Assembly: GCF_021295345.1 (NCBI RefSeq)
Contig: NZ_JAIMJB010000001.1
Location: 363,708 to 427,707 of the forward strand
Source of the DNA: Motilimonas eburnea
GTDB taxonomy: Bacteria; Pseudomonadota; Gammaproteobacteria; Enterobacterales; CBDFNC01
Reading direction: 5' to 3'
DNA: 64,000 bases
Under the pieces are notes generated by a model that saw only the letters and a list, made by a program, of their open reading frames with translations, was not told where the DNA came from and ran no database searches. Positions 8,889 to 17,197 of this stretch are shown piece by piece (position 1 is the first letter of the stretch; each line of letters starts with the position of its first letter). A program made the translations under genes and the position numbers.

Positions 8889-9428
8889 ATGATTTCAGGC
8901 CAAATACGCGAACTTTTACTCACCGATGAATTGCAGCTGGGCAATACCCTTAACCAAGCAGTGCATCAAGGTCATCGAGCGCAGTTTTCACTGCTGCTGA
9001 GTATGCTTTGCGCCGATGTGCCTGAGTGGCCGCAGTTTGCCTTGGTCGATAAACCCTTGATGAAAAAGGCCGATGCGGATTTTCGTCGTGAATTTGGCTT
9101 GCCTAAACCTATCCCATTAAGAGGCGTGGGCATCAGTGCTGAGCGCGCTAAAGCATACAGCGAACTCACCAATCAAGGCCTTACCAGTTCGGTCAGATTA
9201 ATGGAATTACTTGAGCCGAAACCCCTTTGCCAACCCGATAGCACAGGCGGCCTAGGTCAAGAAGTGCTAGACAACATCAGCCTGAAAAAACGCCTGCAAT
9301 GGATGGAGCAACTAGATAAGGCCGTGCCTAAACCCGTTAAATACGATCAAGTAAGCATGAATCAAGTGATTGAAGGCTTTGATTACAGCAAAGAGCTCAA
9401 GCTGCACAGATTGGATATGGTGGCTTAA
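8889..9428 (+). CDS. VC2046/SO_2500-family protein
   Basis: Protein of ~179 aa with no signal peptide or membrane segment. The pattern LGNTLNQAVHQGHRAQFSLL followed by a central FRREFGLP segment places it in the small gammaproteobacterial family named after VC2046 and SO_2500, whose function is not known to me. The start is uncertain: a GTG at 8877 and an ATG at 8889 are both possible and neither has a strong Shine-Dalgarno sequence. It is convergent with purU; a GC-rich hairpin lies between them. Confidence 0.75.
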   Translation: MISGQIRELLLTDELQLGNTLNQAVHQGHRAQFSLLLSMLCADVPEWPQFALVDKPLMKKADADFRREFGLPKPIPLRGVGISAERAKAYSELTNQGLTSSVRLMELLEPKPLCQPDSTGGLGQEVLDNISLKKRLQWMEQLDKAVPKPVKYDQVSMNQVIEGFDYSKELKLHRLDMVA

Positions 9429-9453
9429 GGCCCTTAGCGTTTCACAAAGGGCC
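9429..9453. terminator. Hairpin between VC2046-family gene and purU
   Basis: A 7-bp stem GGCCCTT/AAGGGCC with an 11-nt loop lies right after the stop of the plus-strand gene and 15 bp from the end of purU. It has no adjoining T tract on either strand, so termination is only suspected. Confidence 0.4.
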
Positions 9454-9467
9454 CAATACAAACCGGC

Positions 9468-10304
9468 TTATCTAAACACCACGGTTTTATTGCCGTACAC
9501 AAACACTTTCTCATCTAATACCAAAGACAGTGCACGCGTTAGCACGAGTTTTTCAACGTCTTTACCTGCTTTAGCCATGTCTTGGGCGCTAAAGGTGTGA
9601 TCTACGTGGATCACGTCTTGGGTGATGATCGGGCCTTCGTCTAAATCGTTATTCACAAAGTGCGACGTGGCACCAATGATTTTTACACCGCGATCAAAGG
9701 CTTGCTTATAAGGGCTGGCGCCAATAAAGGCGGGCAAGAAGCTGTGGTGAATGTTAATGATTTTATTCGGGTAGTGAGCCACAAATTCTGGTGTCAAGAT
9801 GCGCATGTATTTGGCCAGTACCACATAATTTGGGTCGTATTGGTTGATAAGCTCGATCACTTTCGCTTCGTGCTCTGGGCGAGTTAAGCCTTCATGGCTG
9901 ACGGTGTGATACGGAATATCAAACTTGCTGACCAAATCTTCTAATGCATCATAGTTACCAATGACCGCTGCAATCTCTACGTCCATGCCGCCGTAGGCTT
10001 GCTTCATTAGGATATCGCCTAACGCATGGGCTTCCTTGGTGACCATGATAACGATGCGTTTACGCCCAGCTTGCACTAGGTTGCGATTGGCACCAGTAGG
10101 CAAGGCTGAATCGATATCGGCAAGGAAGGTGGCATCATTAAAATGGCCCTCTAATTCGGTGCGCATAAAGAAGCGGCCAAAGTCGTTATCAACAAACTCA
10201 TTGTTTTTAATGATGTTTAGCTGGTGCTTGTAACAGATGTTGGTAATTTGCGCGATCAGGCCTTTTTGGTCTTGGCAATCGGTTAATAGTATTTTGCGTT
10301 CCAT
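9468..10304 (-). CDS. purU: Formyltetrahydrofolate deformylase
   Basis: Hydrolyses 10-formyl-THF to formate and THF, feeding formate to PurT purine synthesis and balancing the one-carbon pool. It is 278 aa from MERKILLTDC, matching the family length (~280); the frame extends nine codons upstream but overlaps ychJ, so the inner ATG is preferred. Residues ~1-85 are the regulatory ACT domain (DQKGLIAQITN). The rest is the formyltransferase fold with NIHHSFLPAFIGA and the late HFVNNDLDEGPII containing catalytic His and Asp. It lies 14 bp after ychJ, an arrangement also found in E. coli. Confidence 0.97.
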   Translation of the reverse strand: MERKILLTDCQDQKGLIAQITNICYKHQLNIIKNNEFVDNDFGRFFMRTELEGHFNDATFLADIDSALPTGANRNLVQAGRKRIVIMVTKEAHALGDILMKQAYGGMDVEIAAVIGNYDALEDLVSKFDIPYHTVSHEGLTRPEHEAKVIELINQYDPNYVVLAKYMRILTPEFVAHYPNKIINIHHSFLPAFIGASPYKQAFDRGVKIIGATSHFVNNDLDEGPIITQDVIHVDHTFSAQDMAKAGKDVEKLVLTRALSLVLDEKVFVYGNKTVVFR

Positions 10305-10318
10305 TTGGGTGCTCTTAA

Positions 10319-10792
10319 TTATTTGCCACAACAGGCTTTAAACTTTTTCTTACTCATGCAGGGGCAAGCTTGATTGCGACCCGGCAGTACGGATTTTCGT
10401 TGAGGATTAAACGTACCGTCTTGATACACCCACTGACCTTGATAGCGAGTAAAGTTCGACTTTTCATGATGGTATTGCAGTTCACCTTGGTGCATAAACC
10501 AAGCAACAAATTCTACCGTGCCTTGCTGATCATCCGGACCGCCAAAGCTTGCTAAGATATCTAAGCTGCGCCAATCGGTTTCTTTACCCGATTGAGCCAG
10601 CGCTTGCGGCGTTAAATCATCACGAAAGTCAGGGTGCCAAGTGTTAAATAGATAATCACCCAACTGTTCAATATAGGCGCTAAAACGTGAGCGCATTAAG
10701 GCTTCACAAGTCGGTGCAGTTTTGTGTCCGAGGTGAAACGGTTGACAACATTGTTGGTAGGGTAATGGATTACCGCAGTGGCACAGTGACAT
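10319..10792 (-). CDS. ychJ: YchJ family protein with paired SEC-C motifs
   Basis: Protein of 157 aa with two zinc-binding SEC-C-like knuckles, one at each end: residues 4-16 (CHCGNPLPYQQCC) and the C-terminal CPCMSKKKFKACCG. Between them is the NTF2-like YchJ middle domain (ALMRSRFSAY, TWHPDFRD, VEFVAWF). Molecular function is unproven; SEC-C knuckles often mediate protein contacts. Upstream partner of purU on the minus strand. Confidence 0.93.
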   Translation of the reverse strand: MSLCHCGNPLPYQQCCQPFHLGHKTAPTCEALMRSRFSAYIEQLGDYLFNTWHPDFRDDLTPQALAQSGKETDWRSLDILASFGGPDDQQGTVEFVAWFMHQGELQYHHEKSNFTRYQGQWVYQDGTFNPQRKSVLPGRNQACPCMSKKKFKACCGK

Positions 10793-10883
10793 TTAATTCT
10801 CCTTAACGGCGCTATTATGCACACCTTAACGGAGATATTGAAGGCATATCACACTAGAAAATAACGGATGAGATCAATAAGCC

Positions 10884-10973
10884 GTCACTCGAGGGAGGAT
10901 CCATAGGGGGATCCATTGAGTGACAGCTTGATAGGTTTCAGCTGGTTAGGGCATAACTAAGCTTGTTATGCCC
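10884..10973. other. Two palindromes in the spacer upstream of ychJ
   Basis: An interrupted palindrome at 10884-10924 has outer arms GTCACTC/GAGTGAC and inner GGATCC copies. A second, perfect hairpin at 10949-10973 has 9-bp arms GGGCATAAC/GTTATGCCC and a 7-nt loop. Neither is followed by a T run. They lie between the end of the M17 peptidase gene and the start of ychJ (both minus strand), and could be an attenuated terminator or operator; the role is unknown. Confidence 0.5.
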
Positions 10974-11022
10974 CGACCATTAATGGTTGCAGGTCAGTAC
11001 AAAATGACAGTTACGCGGGTAG

Positions 11023-12465
11023 CTACGCTGACAGCTGTGCTAGCAAGTAATGGGTCAACATAGGCACAGGGCGACCAGTTGAGCCCTTGCTGCCTTGCCA
11101 TGCGGTGCCGGCGATGTCCAAATGTGCCCACTTGTATTTTTCAGTGAAGGCTTTTAAGAACATGGCCGCGGTGATAGAGCCACCGGCGCGTGCGATGTTA
11201 CCTGTGTTGCGTAAATCTGCAAACGGTGAGGTAATTTCTGCCGCGTAGTCTTGCCATAGTGGCATTGGCCAGCCGCGATCCCAAGATGCCGTGCCTGCAT
11301 CTAATAGCTGTTGGCTAAGTGTATCGTCGTTGGCATAAACGGCCGTTGGATGAATACCTAAGCCCACGATCACCGCGCCCGTTAAGGTGGCGATATCAAC
11401 TACGCTTGCTGGGTTAAAGCGCTCTGCATAAGTGAGTGCATCACACAGTACCAAGCGGCCTTCGGCGTCGGTATTGATGATTTCGATGGTTTTACCGCTC
11501 ATGCTGGTGACCACATCGCCCGGCTTAGACGCGCGCGCCGATGGCATGTTTTCAGCTGCGGCTATGATGGCAACCACATTTAAGGCCGGTTTTAGCTCGG
11601 CCAGGGTATGCATAGTACCTAGCACAGACGCGGCGCCGCCCATGTCGTATTTCATTTCTTCCATGCCAGCACCCGGTTTCAAGCTGATACCGCCACTGTC
11701 AAAGGTTAAGCCTTTGCCTACTAGCACATGTGGGGCCTGAGTTTCGTCAGTGCCTTGATATTTCAGCACGATCAGCTTGGCTGGCTCATCACTGCCTTTG
11801 GCAACGGATAAATACGAGCCCATGCCTAAGGCTTCCATATCACTTTCTTCAAGCACTTCAATGGAAAATGCGTCATCTTTTGCCGCTAACTCACCTGCAA
11901 AGTCAGCAAGGTAAGTGGGGGTACAAATGTTTGAAGGTAAGTTGCCTAGCTCTTTGGTGATGTTCATGCCTGTGGCGATGGCTTGGCCTAGTTCAACGGC
12001 TGCTAGATTTTCTTGTGCGGTGATAAAGCTTACCAGTTCAATTTTTTGTGCCGGCGTTTTTTCAGACTTGGTGGTGTCATAGCTGTACAAGCTGCTCACC
12101 CATTGCTGCGTCACTTGAGTTAAGGTCCAATCAAGGTCGCGACCGGCTGGCACTAAGGCTTCAACGGCGAGGTTAAGTTGCTTGTGGCTGTCTTTGGTTC
12201 CATTAGCAAGGGCTTGCACTAGTTTGAGTAATTCATTCTCATCAAACTTTTCACGCTTGCCTGCGCCAACCACTAAAATAGCTTGTTCGCCGCCGAAGTA
12301 AGGGGTGAGCACGCCTGTTTTAGTTGAAACTAAGTCTTGCTCAATTAGGGCGGCAAGGGCGTGCTGCGCATCTAGGCCGTCAAGGGCTTGATGATCATCT
12401 TGAAATACAGGAACCACTAGCGTGTGGTTGTCGAGTTGACGGTTAGTTGTAACGTTAAACTTCAT
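11023..12465 (-). CDS. M17-family leucyl aminopeptidase
   Basis: Two-metal cytosolic aminopeptidase that removes N-terminal residues from peptides; 480 aa, somewhat shorter than E. coli PepA (503). An N-terminal regulatory-type domain (~1-160) precedes the catalytic domain, which contains VGKGLTFDSGGISLKPG (metal-binding Lys and Asp), MKYDMGGAA and the family signature NTDAEGRLVL with the catalytic Arg. The start MKFNVTTN gives a full N-domain. No holC or lptFG neighbour is present, so it may be a second paralogue rather than the housekeeping pepA. It is downstream of the S9A peptidase on the same strand. Confidence 0.94.
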   Translation of the reverse strand: MKFNVTTNRQLDNHTLVVPVFQDDHQALDGLDAQHALAALIEQDLVSTKTGVLTPYFGGEQAILVVGAGKREKFDENELLKLVQALANGTKDSHKQLNLAVEALVPAGRDLDWTLTQVTQQWVSSLYSYDTTKSEKTPAQKIELVSFITAQENLAAVELGQAIATGMNITKELGNLPSNICTPTYLADFAGELAAKDDAFSIEVLEESDMEALGMGSYLSVAKGSDEPAKLIVLKYQGTDETQAPHVLVGKGLTFDSGGISLKPGAGMEEMKYDMGGAASVLGTMHTLAELKPALNVVAIIAAAENMPSARASKPGDVVTSMSGKTIEIINTDAEGRLVLCDALTYAERFNPASVVDIATLTGAVIVGLGIHPTAVYANDDTLSQQLLDAGTASWDRGWPMPLWQDYAAEITSPFADLRNTGNIARAGGSITAAMFLKAFTEKYKWAHLDIAGTAWQGSKGSTGRPVPMLTHYLLAQLSA

Positions 12466-12571
12466 AATACTGCTCTATTTATTTGTTTTATAGGTAAAGG
12501 GTAGGGTGACCTTAACGGCTCGGCAGCCGATGCCGCCGAGCAGGGTAAAGGATGTTGTCATTGATGGCTAC

Positions 12572-14575
12572 TCATTTGCTGCTGAGCTGTTGCCAGAAAT
12601 AAGCAAAATCGAGGGCTTTGGCATAAGCACTTTGTTTTAGATCTGCCGCGCCAGCGTGGCCACCTTGGGTATTTTCGTAATAGAAAAACGGATAGTCTAA
12701 GGCTTCCATTTTTGCTGCTAGCTTACGGGCATGACCGGGATGCACGCGATCATCCTTAGTCGAGGTTCTAAACAGTACCTTAGGATAAACCTGATCCGCT
12801 TTAAGATTTTGATACGGCGAATAGGTCTTGATCACGTTCCAATCTTCGGCAATATCCGGGTTACCGTATTCCGCCATCCAACTGGCGCCAGCCAGTAATA
12901 AATGAAAACGCTTCATGTCGAGCAGCGGCACTAAGATATCGATGGCATTAAAGAGATCGGGACGCTGGGTTAAACACACCCCCATTAATAGGCCGCCATT
13001 TGAGCCGCCCATGGCTCCTAAATGTTTAGGCTGGGTGATGTTTCGTGCAATCAAGTCTTCTGCGACCGCAAAAAAATCATCATAAGCGCGTTGCCTGTGA
13101 TGTTTTAATGCCGCTTGGTGCCAAGCGGGACCAAATTCACCACCGCCACGGATATTGGCGATCACATAAGCGCCGCCCTGCGCCAACCAAGTTGCGCCCG
13201 CATGGGCTAAATAACTGGGTTTGAGGGAAACTTCAAAGCCGCCATAGCCATAGAGTATGGTTGGGGTGCTGGCATCAAAGGCGAGGGCCTTGTTGGCGAT
13301 CAAATAATAAGGCACTAGGGTGCCATCTTTGGAGGTCGCCCAATGCTGTTTCACTTCCAGCTGGTTGGCATCAAATTGCGGCGCTAATTGTTGGATCACT
13401 TTCGGGGCTTGGTTTGGCCCAATTAATAGTAAAGACTCTGGCATTAGAAAGCCTTCGGCTTTGACCAGTACCGTGTCATCGGCTTCACAGGTGTCGATGA
13501 TAGACAAACTTAAATTGGCTTGCGGCGTTAGATCGCGCACTTGCCAGTTGGCATCTAAACAGAGCAAACGCGACGACACGTTTTCTAATAGCTCAATATA
13601 GATCACGCTGCCTGCTGCGCTAATACGCTCAACGGCGGCCTTGCTACTGGCGCGATACACCAGTTTGGGCTCGGCCTCTTTACAAAGTAAAGATGACATT
13701 GGCAGTGCAATCACATCGGCTTGCTTAAATCCTTGCCAATCGGCTTTTAGGGTGACCAGTAAGTGATCATTAAATAAGCCATGAATTTCATGTTGCTGGG
13801 GTAGGGGCAGTTCAATTAACTGCTGGCCAACCAAGATATAACTAATATAGTGGAAAAAGTCGAGGCAACGCGTCACGCCGCTGTAACTGTGATCACCTTG
13901 CTCTAACCTAAAGGTAAACAGGCCCATTTCGTTACTGGGGATGGTGAGCAGATGTTTACTATGCGCTAGCGCTTGGCCGCGGCTCCACAGTTTTAATTGA
14001 GCCGGATAACCTGAATCCGTCAAGCTATTGGGCCCAAAGTCAGTACCGACTAACACTTGCTGCTCATTGACCCAAGCTAAGGTACTTTTGGCTTCGGGCA
14101 AGTTAAAGCCATCGCTGACAAAGGCTTGCTGGGTTAAGTCAAATTCACGCACTTGCGCAGCATCGCTGCCACCTGGACTTAAGGTAATAAGGGCTTTTTC
14201 GTGTTGCGGTGCTAACACATCAATTTGCTTAACAACCCAAGCCTGATCTTCTTGCTCACTTAAGGCGTCAACATCCAGTAAGGTTTGCCAAGCTAACGGG
14301 CTTTCACTATTTGCAAATGGCGCGAATGACGTCTTGCGCCAAATACCTTTGACGTGATCTTGGTCTTGCCAAAAATTGTAGTAGTCACCTTGGCGACGTT
14401 GGCCGTAGGGAATTTTTTGGTCGTTTTCTAAACTGGCTAAAATGGCTTGTTGAAACGGTTCAAATACCTTGATGCTTTCTAATTCGGCTTGGCTGCGCTG
14501 GTTTTGTTGCTTAACCCAAGTGAGTGCTTGCTCACCTTCAACCTGCTCTAACCATAGAAAGTTATCTTGTTCCAT
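12572..14575 (-). CDS. S9A prolyl oligopeptidase family serine peptidase
   Basis: Protein of 667 aa without a signal peptide, hence cytoplasmic. The N-terminal ~390 residues fit the seven-bladed propeller that limits access to short peptides. The C-terminal alpha/beta hydrolase domain has the nucleophile in GGSNGG (S525), catalytic Asp near 608 (STKDDRVHPGHA) and His640 (GGHAGAAD). NIRGGGEFGPAWH is typical of POP/oligopeptidase B relatives. Cleaves after Pro or basic residues in family members; specificity is not predictable here. It is followed 106 bp downstream by the M17 aminopeptidase and is divergent from the peptide importer. Confidence 0.93.
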   Translation of the reverse strand: MEQDNFLWLEQVEGEQALTWVKQQNQRSQAELESIKVFEPFQQAILASLENDQKIPYGQRRQGDYYNFWQDQDHVKGIWRKTSFAPFANSESPLAWQTLLDVDALSEQEDQAWVVKQIDVLAPQHEKALITLSPGGSDAAQVREFDLTQQAFVSDGFNLPEAKSTLAWVNEQQVLVGTDFGPNSLTDSGYPAQLKLWSRGQALAHSKHLLTIPSNEMGLFTFRLEQGDHSYSGVTRCLDFFHYISYILVGQQLIELPLPQQHEIHGLFNDHLLVTLKADWQGFKQADVIALPMSSLLCKEAEPKLVYRASSKAAVERISAAGSVIYIELLENVSSRLLCLDANWQVRDLTPQANLSLSIIDTCEADDTVLVKAEGFLMPESLLLIGPNQAPKVIQQLAPQFDANQLEVKQHWATSKDGTLVPYYLIANKALAFDASTPTILYGYGGFEVSLKPSYLAHAGATWLAQGGAYVIANIRGGGEFGPAWHQAALKHHRQRAYDDFFAVAEDLIARNITQPKHLGAMGGSNGGLLMGVCLTQRPDLFNAIDILVPLLDMKRFHLLLAGASWMAEYGNPDIAEDWNVIKTYSPYQNLKADQVYPKVLFRTSTKDDRVHPGHARKLAAKMEALDYPFFYYENTQGGHAGAADLKQSAYAKALDFAYFWQQLSSK

Positions 14576-15050
14576 GTACTACTCCTATACCACATCCAGT
14601 GTGAGCAACGATTCAACTACAATCTTCAACAACACGCCCGATTCTGCCATAAAGTCCTGATGATGACAGAGCAAGCTAATAAAGTGCCTATGGGTAAGCC
14701 CATAAGGTGCATGTCATGAGGCTCTAAGTGAGGGGTGCTGAGTAAAACTTGATGACTCTTTTTTGTTCAATTGAGGTTATTTTTGTGCTGTAAACCCGAT
14801 CTTATCCCTTGCTTTTGCCCCATTTTACAGAGTGCAGCCAAACTAGGATCATTTATTGATACTGAGCGTATCGCGCAGTGAGGCTTTAGGGCTTGGCGCA
14901 GCGGAGCGATAGGCTTGCCGTGCTAGAATGCGCCAAATCTAAAATGGTGCGATAGTATCAAGCGTCCCACCAGCGACCAAAACCAACTGGTGGTCTGAGT
15001 CGGCAGTACTGATTCAAGCTGAATCGTTAGCTCAAGAAGGAGAGAGGGTT
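14576..15050. other. 475-bp divergent spacer (S9A peptidase / yejB)
   Basis: No gene or RNA could be supported. It must hold promoters for both the minus-strand peptidase and the plus-strand importer. The only clear element is the Shine-Dalgarno AAGGAG at 15037-15042 serving the GTG start of yejB. Confidence 0.6.
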
Positions 15051-16067
15051 GTGCTAGCCTATTTTATCCGGCGTTTATTGCTGGTTATTCCCACATTTAT
15101 AGGTATTACCGTACTGGTGTTTACCATTACCCGCTTTGTTCCCGGTGGCCCCATGGAACGAGCGATTGCAGAAATGCAGCAAATGAGTTTGTCTCAAGGC
15201 TCAAGTATGAGCAGCAGTTCGCTTTCTGAAGATCAGCTGGCTGAACTGAGTGCCTTTTACGGCATGGACAAACCTGTATGGCAAGCCTATCTCGATTGGA
15301 TGGCAAAACTATTACAAGGTGATTTAGGTGAATCGACCTTCTATCAAGATCCTGTGCTGGATCTGATTTTAGAGCGCTTACCCGTGTCTACCTTTTATGG
15401 TGTCTGCTTATTTTTAATCAGCTATGGCGTATCGATTCCCTTAGGTATCGCTAAAGCCCGCCACCATGGCAGTTGGTTTGACAACCTGTCATCCATCGCT
15501 ATCTTTGTGGGTTTTGCTTTACCCGGCTTCGTGGTCGGTATTTTGCTATTAACCATCTTTTCATTTCAGCTTGAATGGTTTCCCTTTGGTGGCTTCGTCA
15601 GCGATGACTTTGAAGATTTAGAAACCTTGGGTGAGCAAATCTATGAAATACTCTGGCATGCGGTATTGCCGCTACTGGCTTATGCCATTGGTGATTTCGC
15701 CATCTTAACCATGACGATGAAAAACTCGTTAATGGAGAACTTGTCTGCTGATTACGTGCGTACCGCGATTGCTAAAGGCCTGCCGTTTGATCGTGCCTTA
15801 AAACAACATGCGCTGCGCAACAGCTTGATCCCCATTGCCAGCCATTTTGGTGCGGTGGTAAGCGTGTTCTTTGCTGGCTCCTTCTTAATCGAAGCGGTAT
15901 TTAATATCGATGGCATAGGTTTGTTAGGTTACGACGCGATTTTACAACGCGATTATCCGGTGGTGATGGGCATCTTAGTGATGACCTCAATTGCCATGAT
16001 GATAGGTAACATCCTCTCGGATGTGTGTGTTGCCTTGGTTGATCCTCGAGTTAAGTTTGGGAAGTAA
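15051..16067 (+). CDS. yejB: Peptide ABC transporter permease (YejB-like)
   Basis: First permease of a YejABEF-type oligopeptide importer, 338 aa. It starts at GTG 15051, chosen because AAGGAG stands eight bases upstream and MLAYFIRRLLLVIPTFIGITVLVF is the normal beginning. It has six hydrophobic segments, RFVPGGPMERA after TM1, and the EAA loop (DYVRTAIAKGLPFDRALKQH). The ending VDPRVKFGK is typical of the family. E. coli Yej imports peptides including microcin C; the true substrate range here is inferred. One base separates it from yejE. Confidence 0.93.
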   Translation: MLAYFIRRLLLVIPTFIGITVLVFTITRFVPGGPMERAIAEMQQMSLSQGSSMSSSSLSEDQLAELSAFYGMDKPVWQAYLDWMAKLLQGDLGESTFYQDPVLDLILERLPVSTFYGVCLFLISYGVSIPLGIAKARHHGSWFDNLSSIAIFVGFALPGFVVGILLLTIFSFQLEWFPFGGFVSDDFEDLETLGEQIYEILWHAVLPLLAYAIGDFAILTMTMKNSLMENLSADYVRTAIAKGLPFDRALKQHALRNSLIPIASHFGAVVSVFFAGSFLIEAVFNIDGIGLLGYDAILQRDYPVVMGILVMTSIAMMIGNILSDVCVALVDPRVKFGK

Positions 16068-16068
16068 C

Positions 16069-17115
16069 ATGATGAAATTAAATCCATTAACCCTAAAGAA
16101 ACTTAATCGCTTTCGCTCAATCAAACGCGGTTACTATTCCGCCATCATCTTATTGGTACTGGTCTTGCTGTCGGCCTTTGCCGAGTTGTGGGTCAATAAC
16201 CGAGCGGTCATTGTAAAATATGACGGCGATTATTACTTCCCAACTTACAGCGATGTGTATTCGGGTAAAACCTTTGGCTTAGATTACGCGTATGAAACCA
16301 AATACCGTGAATTGGCGCAGAAATTCGAACAAGAGGGTGGCGATAACTGGGTGTTGATGCCTTTTATCCCTTATAGCCCTTATGAAAATAACTACTATGA
16401 GGATCAGTACCCACCAACGGCACCTTCTTTTGCGGATAAGCATTACTTAGGCACAGATACCTATGGCCGTGACGTGGCTTCACGCTTGATCTACGGCTTT
16501 CGTTTAGCCATGGGCTTTGCCTTTTTGGTGATGGCGATTTGTTATGCCATCGGCGTGACGGTCGGCTGCTTTATGGGCTATTGGGGCGGTAAAGCTGATT
16601 TGCTCGGTCAGCGTATCATTGAAATCTGGAGCCAGTTGCCCGGCATCTATGTGATCATGATTATTGTGTCCATCTTTGGTTCCAACTTCTGGCTGTTTGT
16701 CATGATCATCGTGATGTTTAACTGGACCGCCATGACTTGGTATATGCGAACCCTAACCTATAAGGAAAAGGCCCGCGAGTATGTGATGGCGGCCAAAGCC
16801 CAAGGAGCATCTACCGCACGGATCATTTTCAAACACATCATGCCTAACACCTTAGTGATGATAGTCACCATGGCTCCTTTTACCATCGTCAGCAATTTAA
16901 CCTTATTGACCTCCCTCGATTACCTTGGTTTAGGTTTAGCGCCGCCAACGCCAAGCTGGGGTGAGATGTTATCTCAAGGTAAAGATAACCTAGATGCGGT
17001 GTGGATTGTGGCCTCGGTCGTCACGGCCATCGTGGTGGTATTAACCATGGTGACTTTTGTTGGGGAAGCCATTCGGGAAGCGTTTGACCCGAAAAAACAC
17101 ACTAAATACATTTAA
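16069..17115 (+). CDS. yejE: Peptide ABC transporter permease (YejE-like)
   Basis: Second permease, 348 aa, starting MMKLNPLTLKKL just after yejB. An N-terminal TM (~30-50) precedes a long periplasmic loop with VKYDGDYYFPTY, close to the YejE pattern. LGTDTYGRDVASRLIYG introduces the core of five TMs, followed by the EAA loop (YVMAAKAQGASTARIIFKH) and LDYLGLGLAPPTPSWGEML. The open frame can be extended upstream into yejB, but the length and conserved start favour 16069. Confidence 0.93.
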   Translation: MMKLNPLTLKKLNRFRSIKRGYYSAIILLVLVLLSAFAELWVNNRAVIVKYDGDYYFPTYSDVYSGKTFGLDYAYETKYRELAQKFEQEGGDNWVLMPFIPYSPYENNYYEDQYPPTAPSFADKHYLGTDTYGRDVASRLIYGFRLAMGFAFLVMAICYAIGVTVGCFMGYWGGKADLLGQRIIEIWSQLPGIYVIMIIVSIFGSNFWLFVMIIVMFNWTAMTWYMRTLTYKEKAREYVMAAKAQGASTARIIFKHIMPNTLVMIVTMAPFTIVSNLTLLTSLDYLGLGLAPPTPSWGEMLSQGKDNLDAVWIVASVVTAIVVVLTMVTFVGEAIREAFDPKKHTKYI

Positions 17116-17197
17116 GGAAATCACCGGGCAGGTTTTGCTCGGTGATTTAAACGCCTACCTAAGTGTGGTGGGTGTCATATGGAAAAGAGGACAGAAT

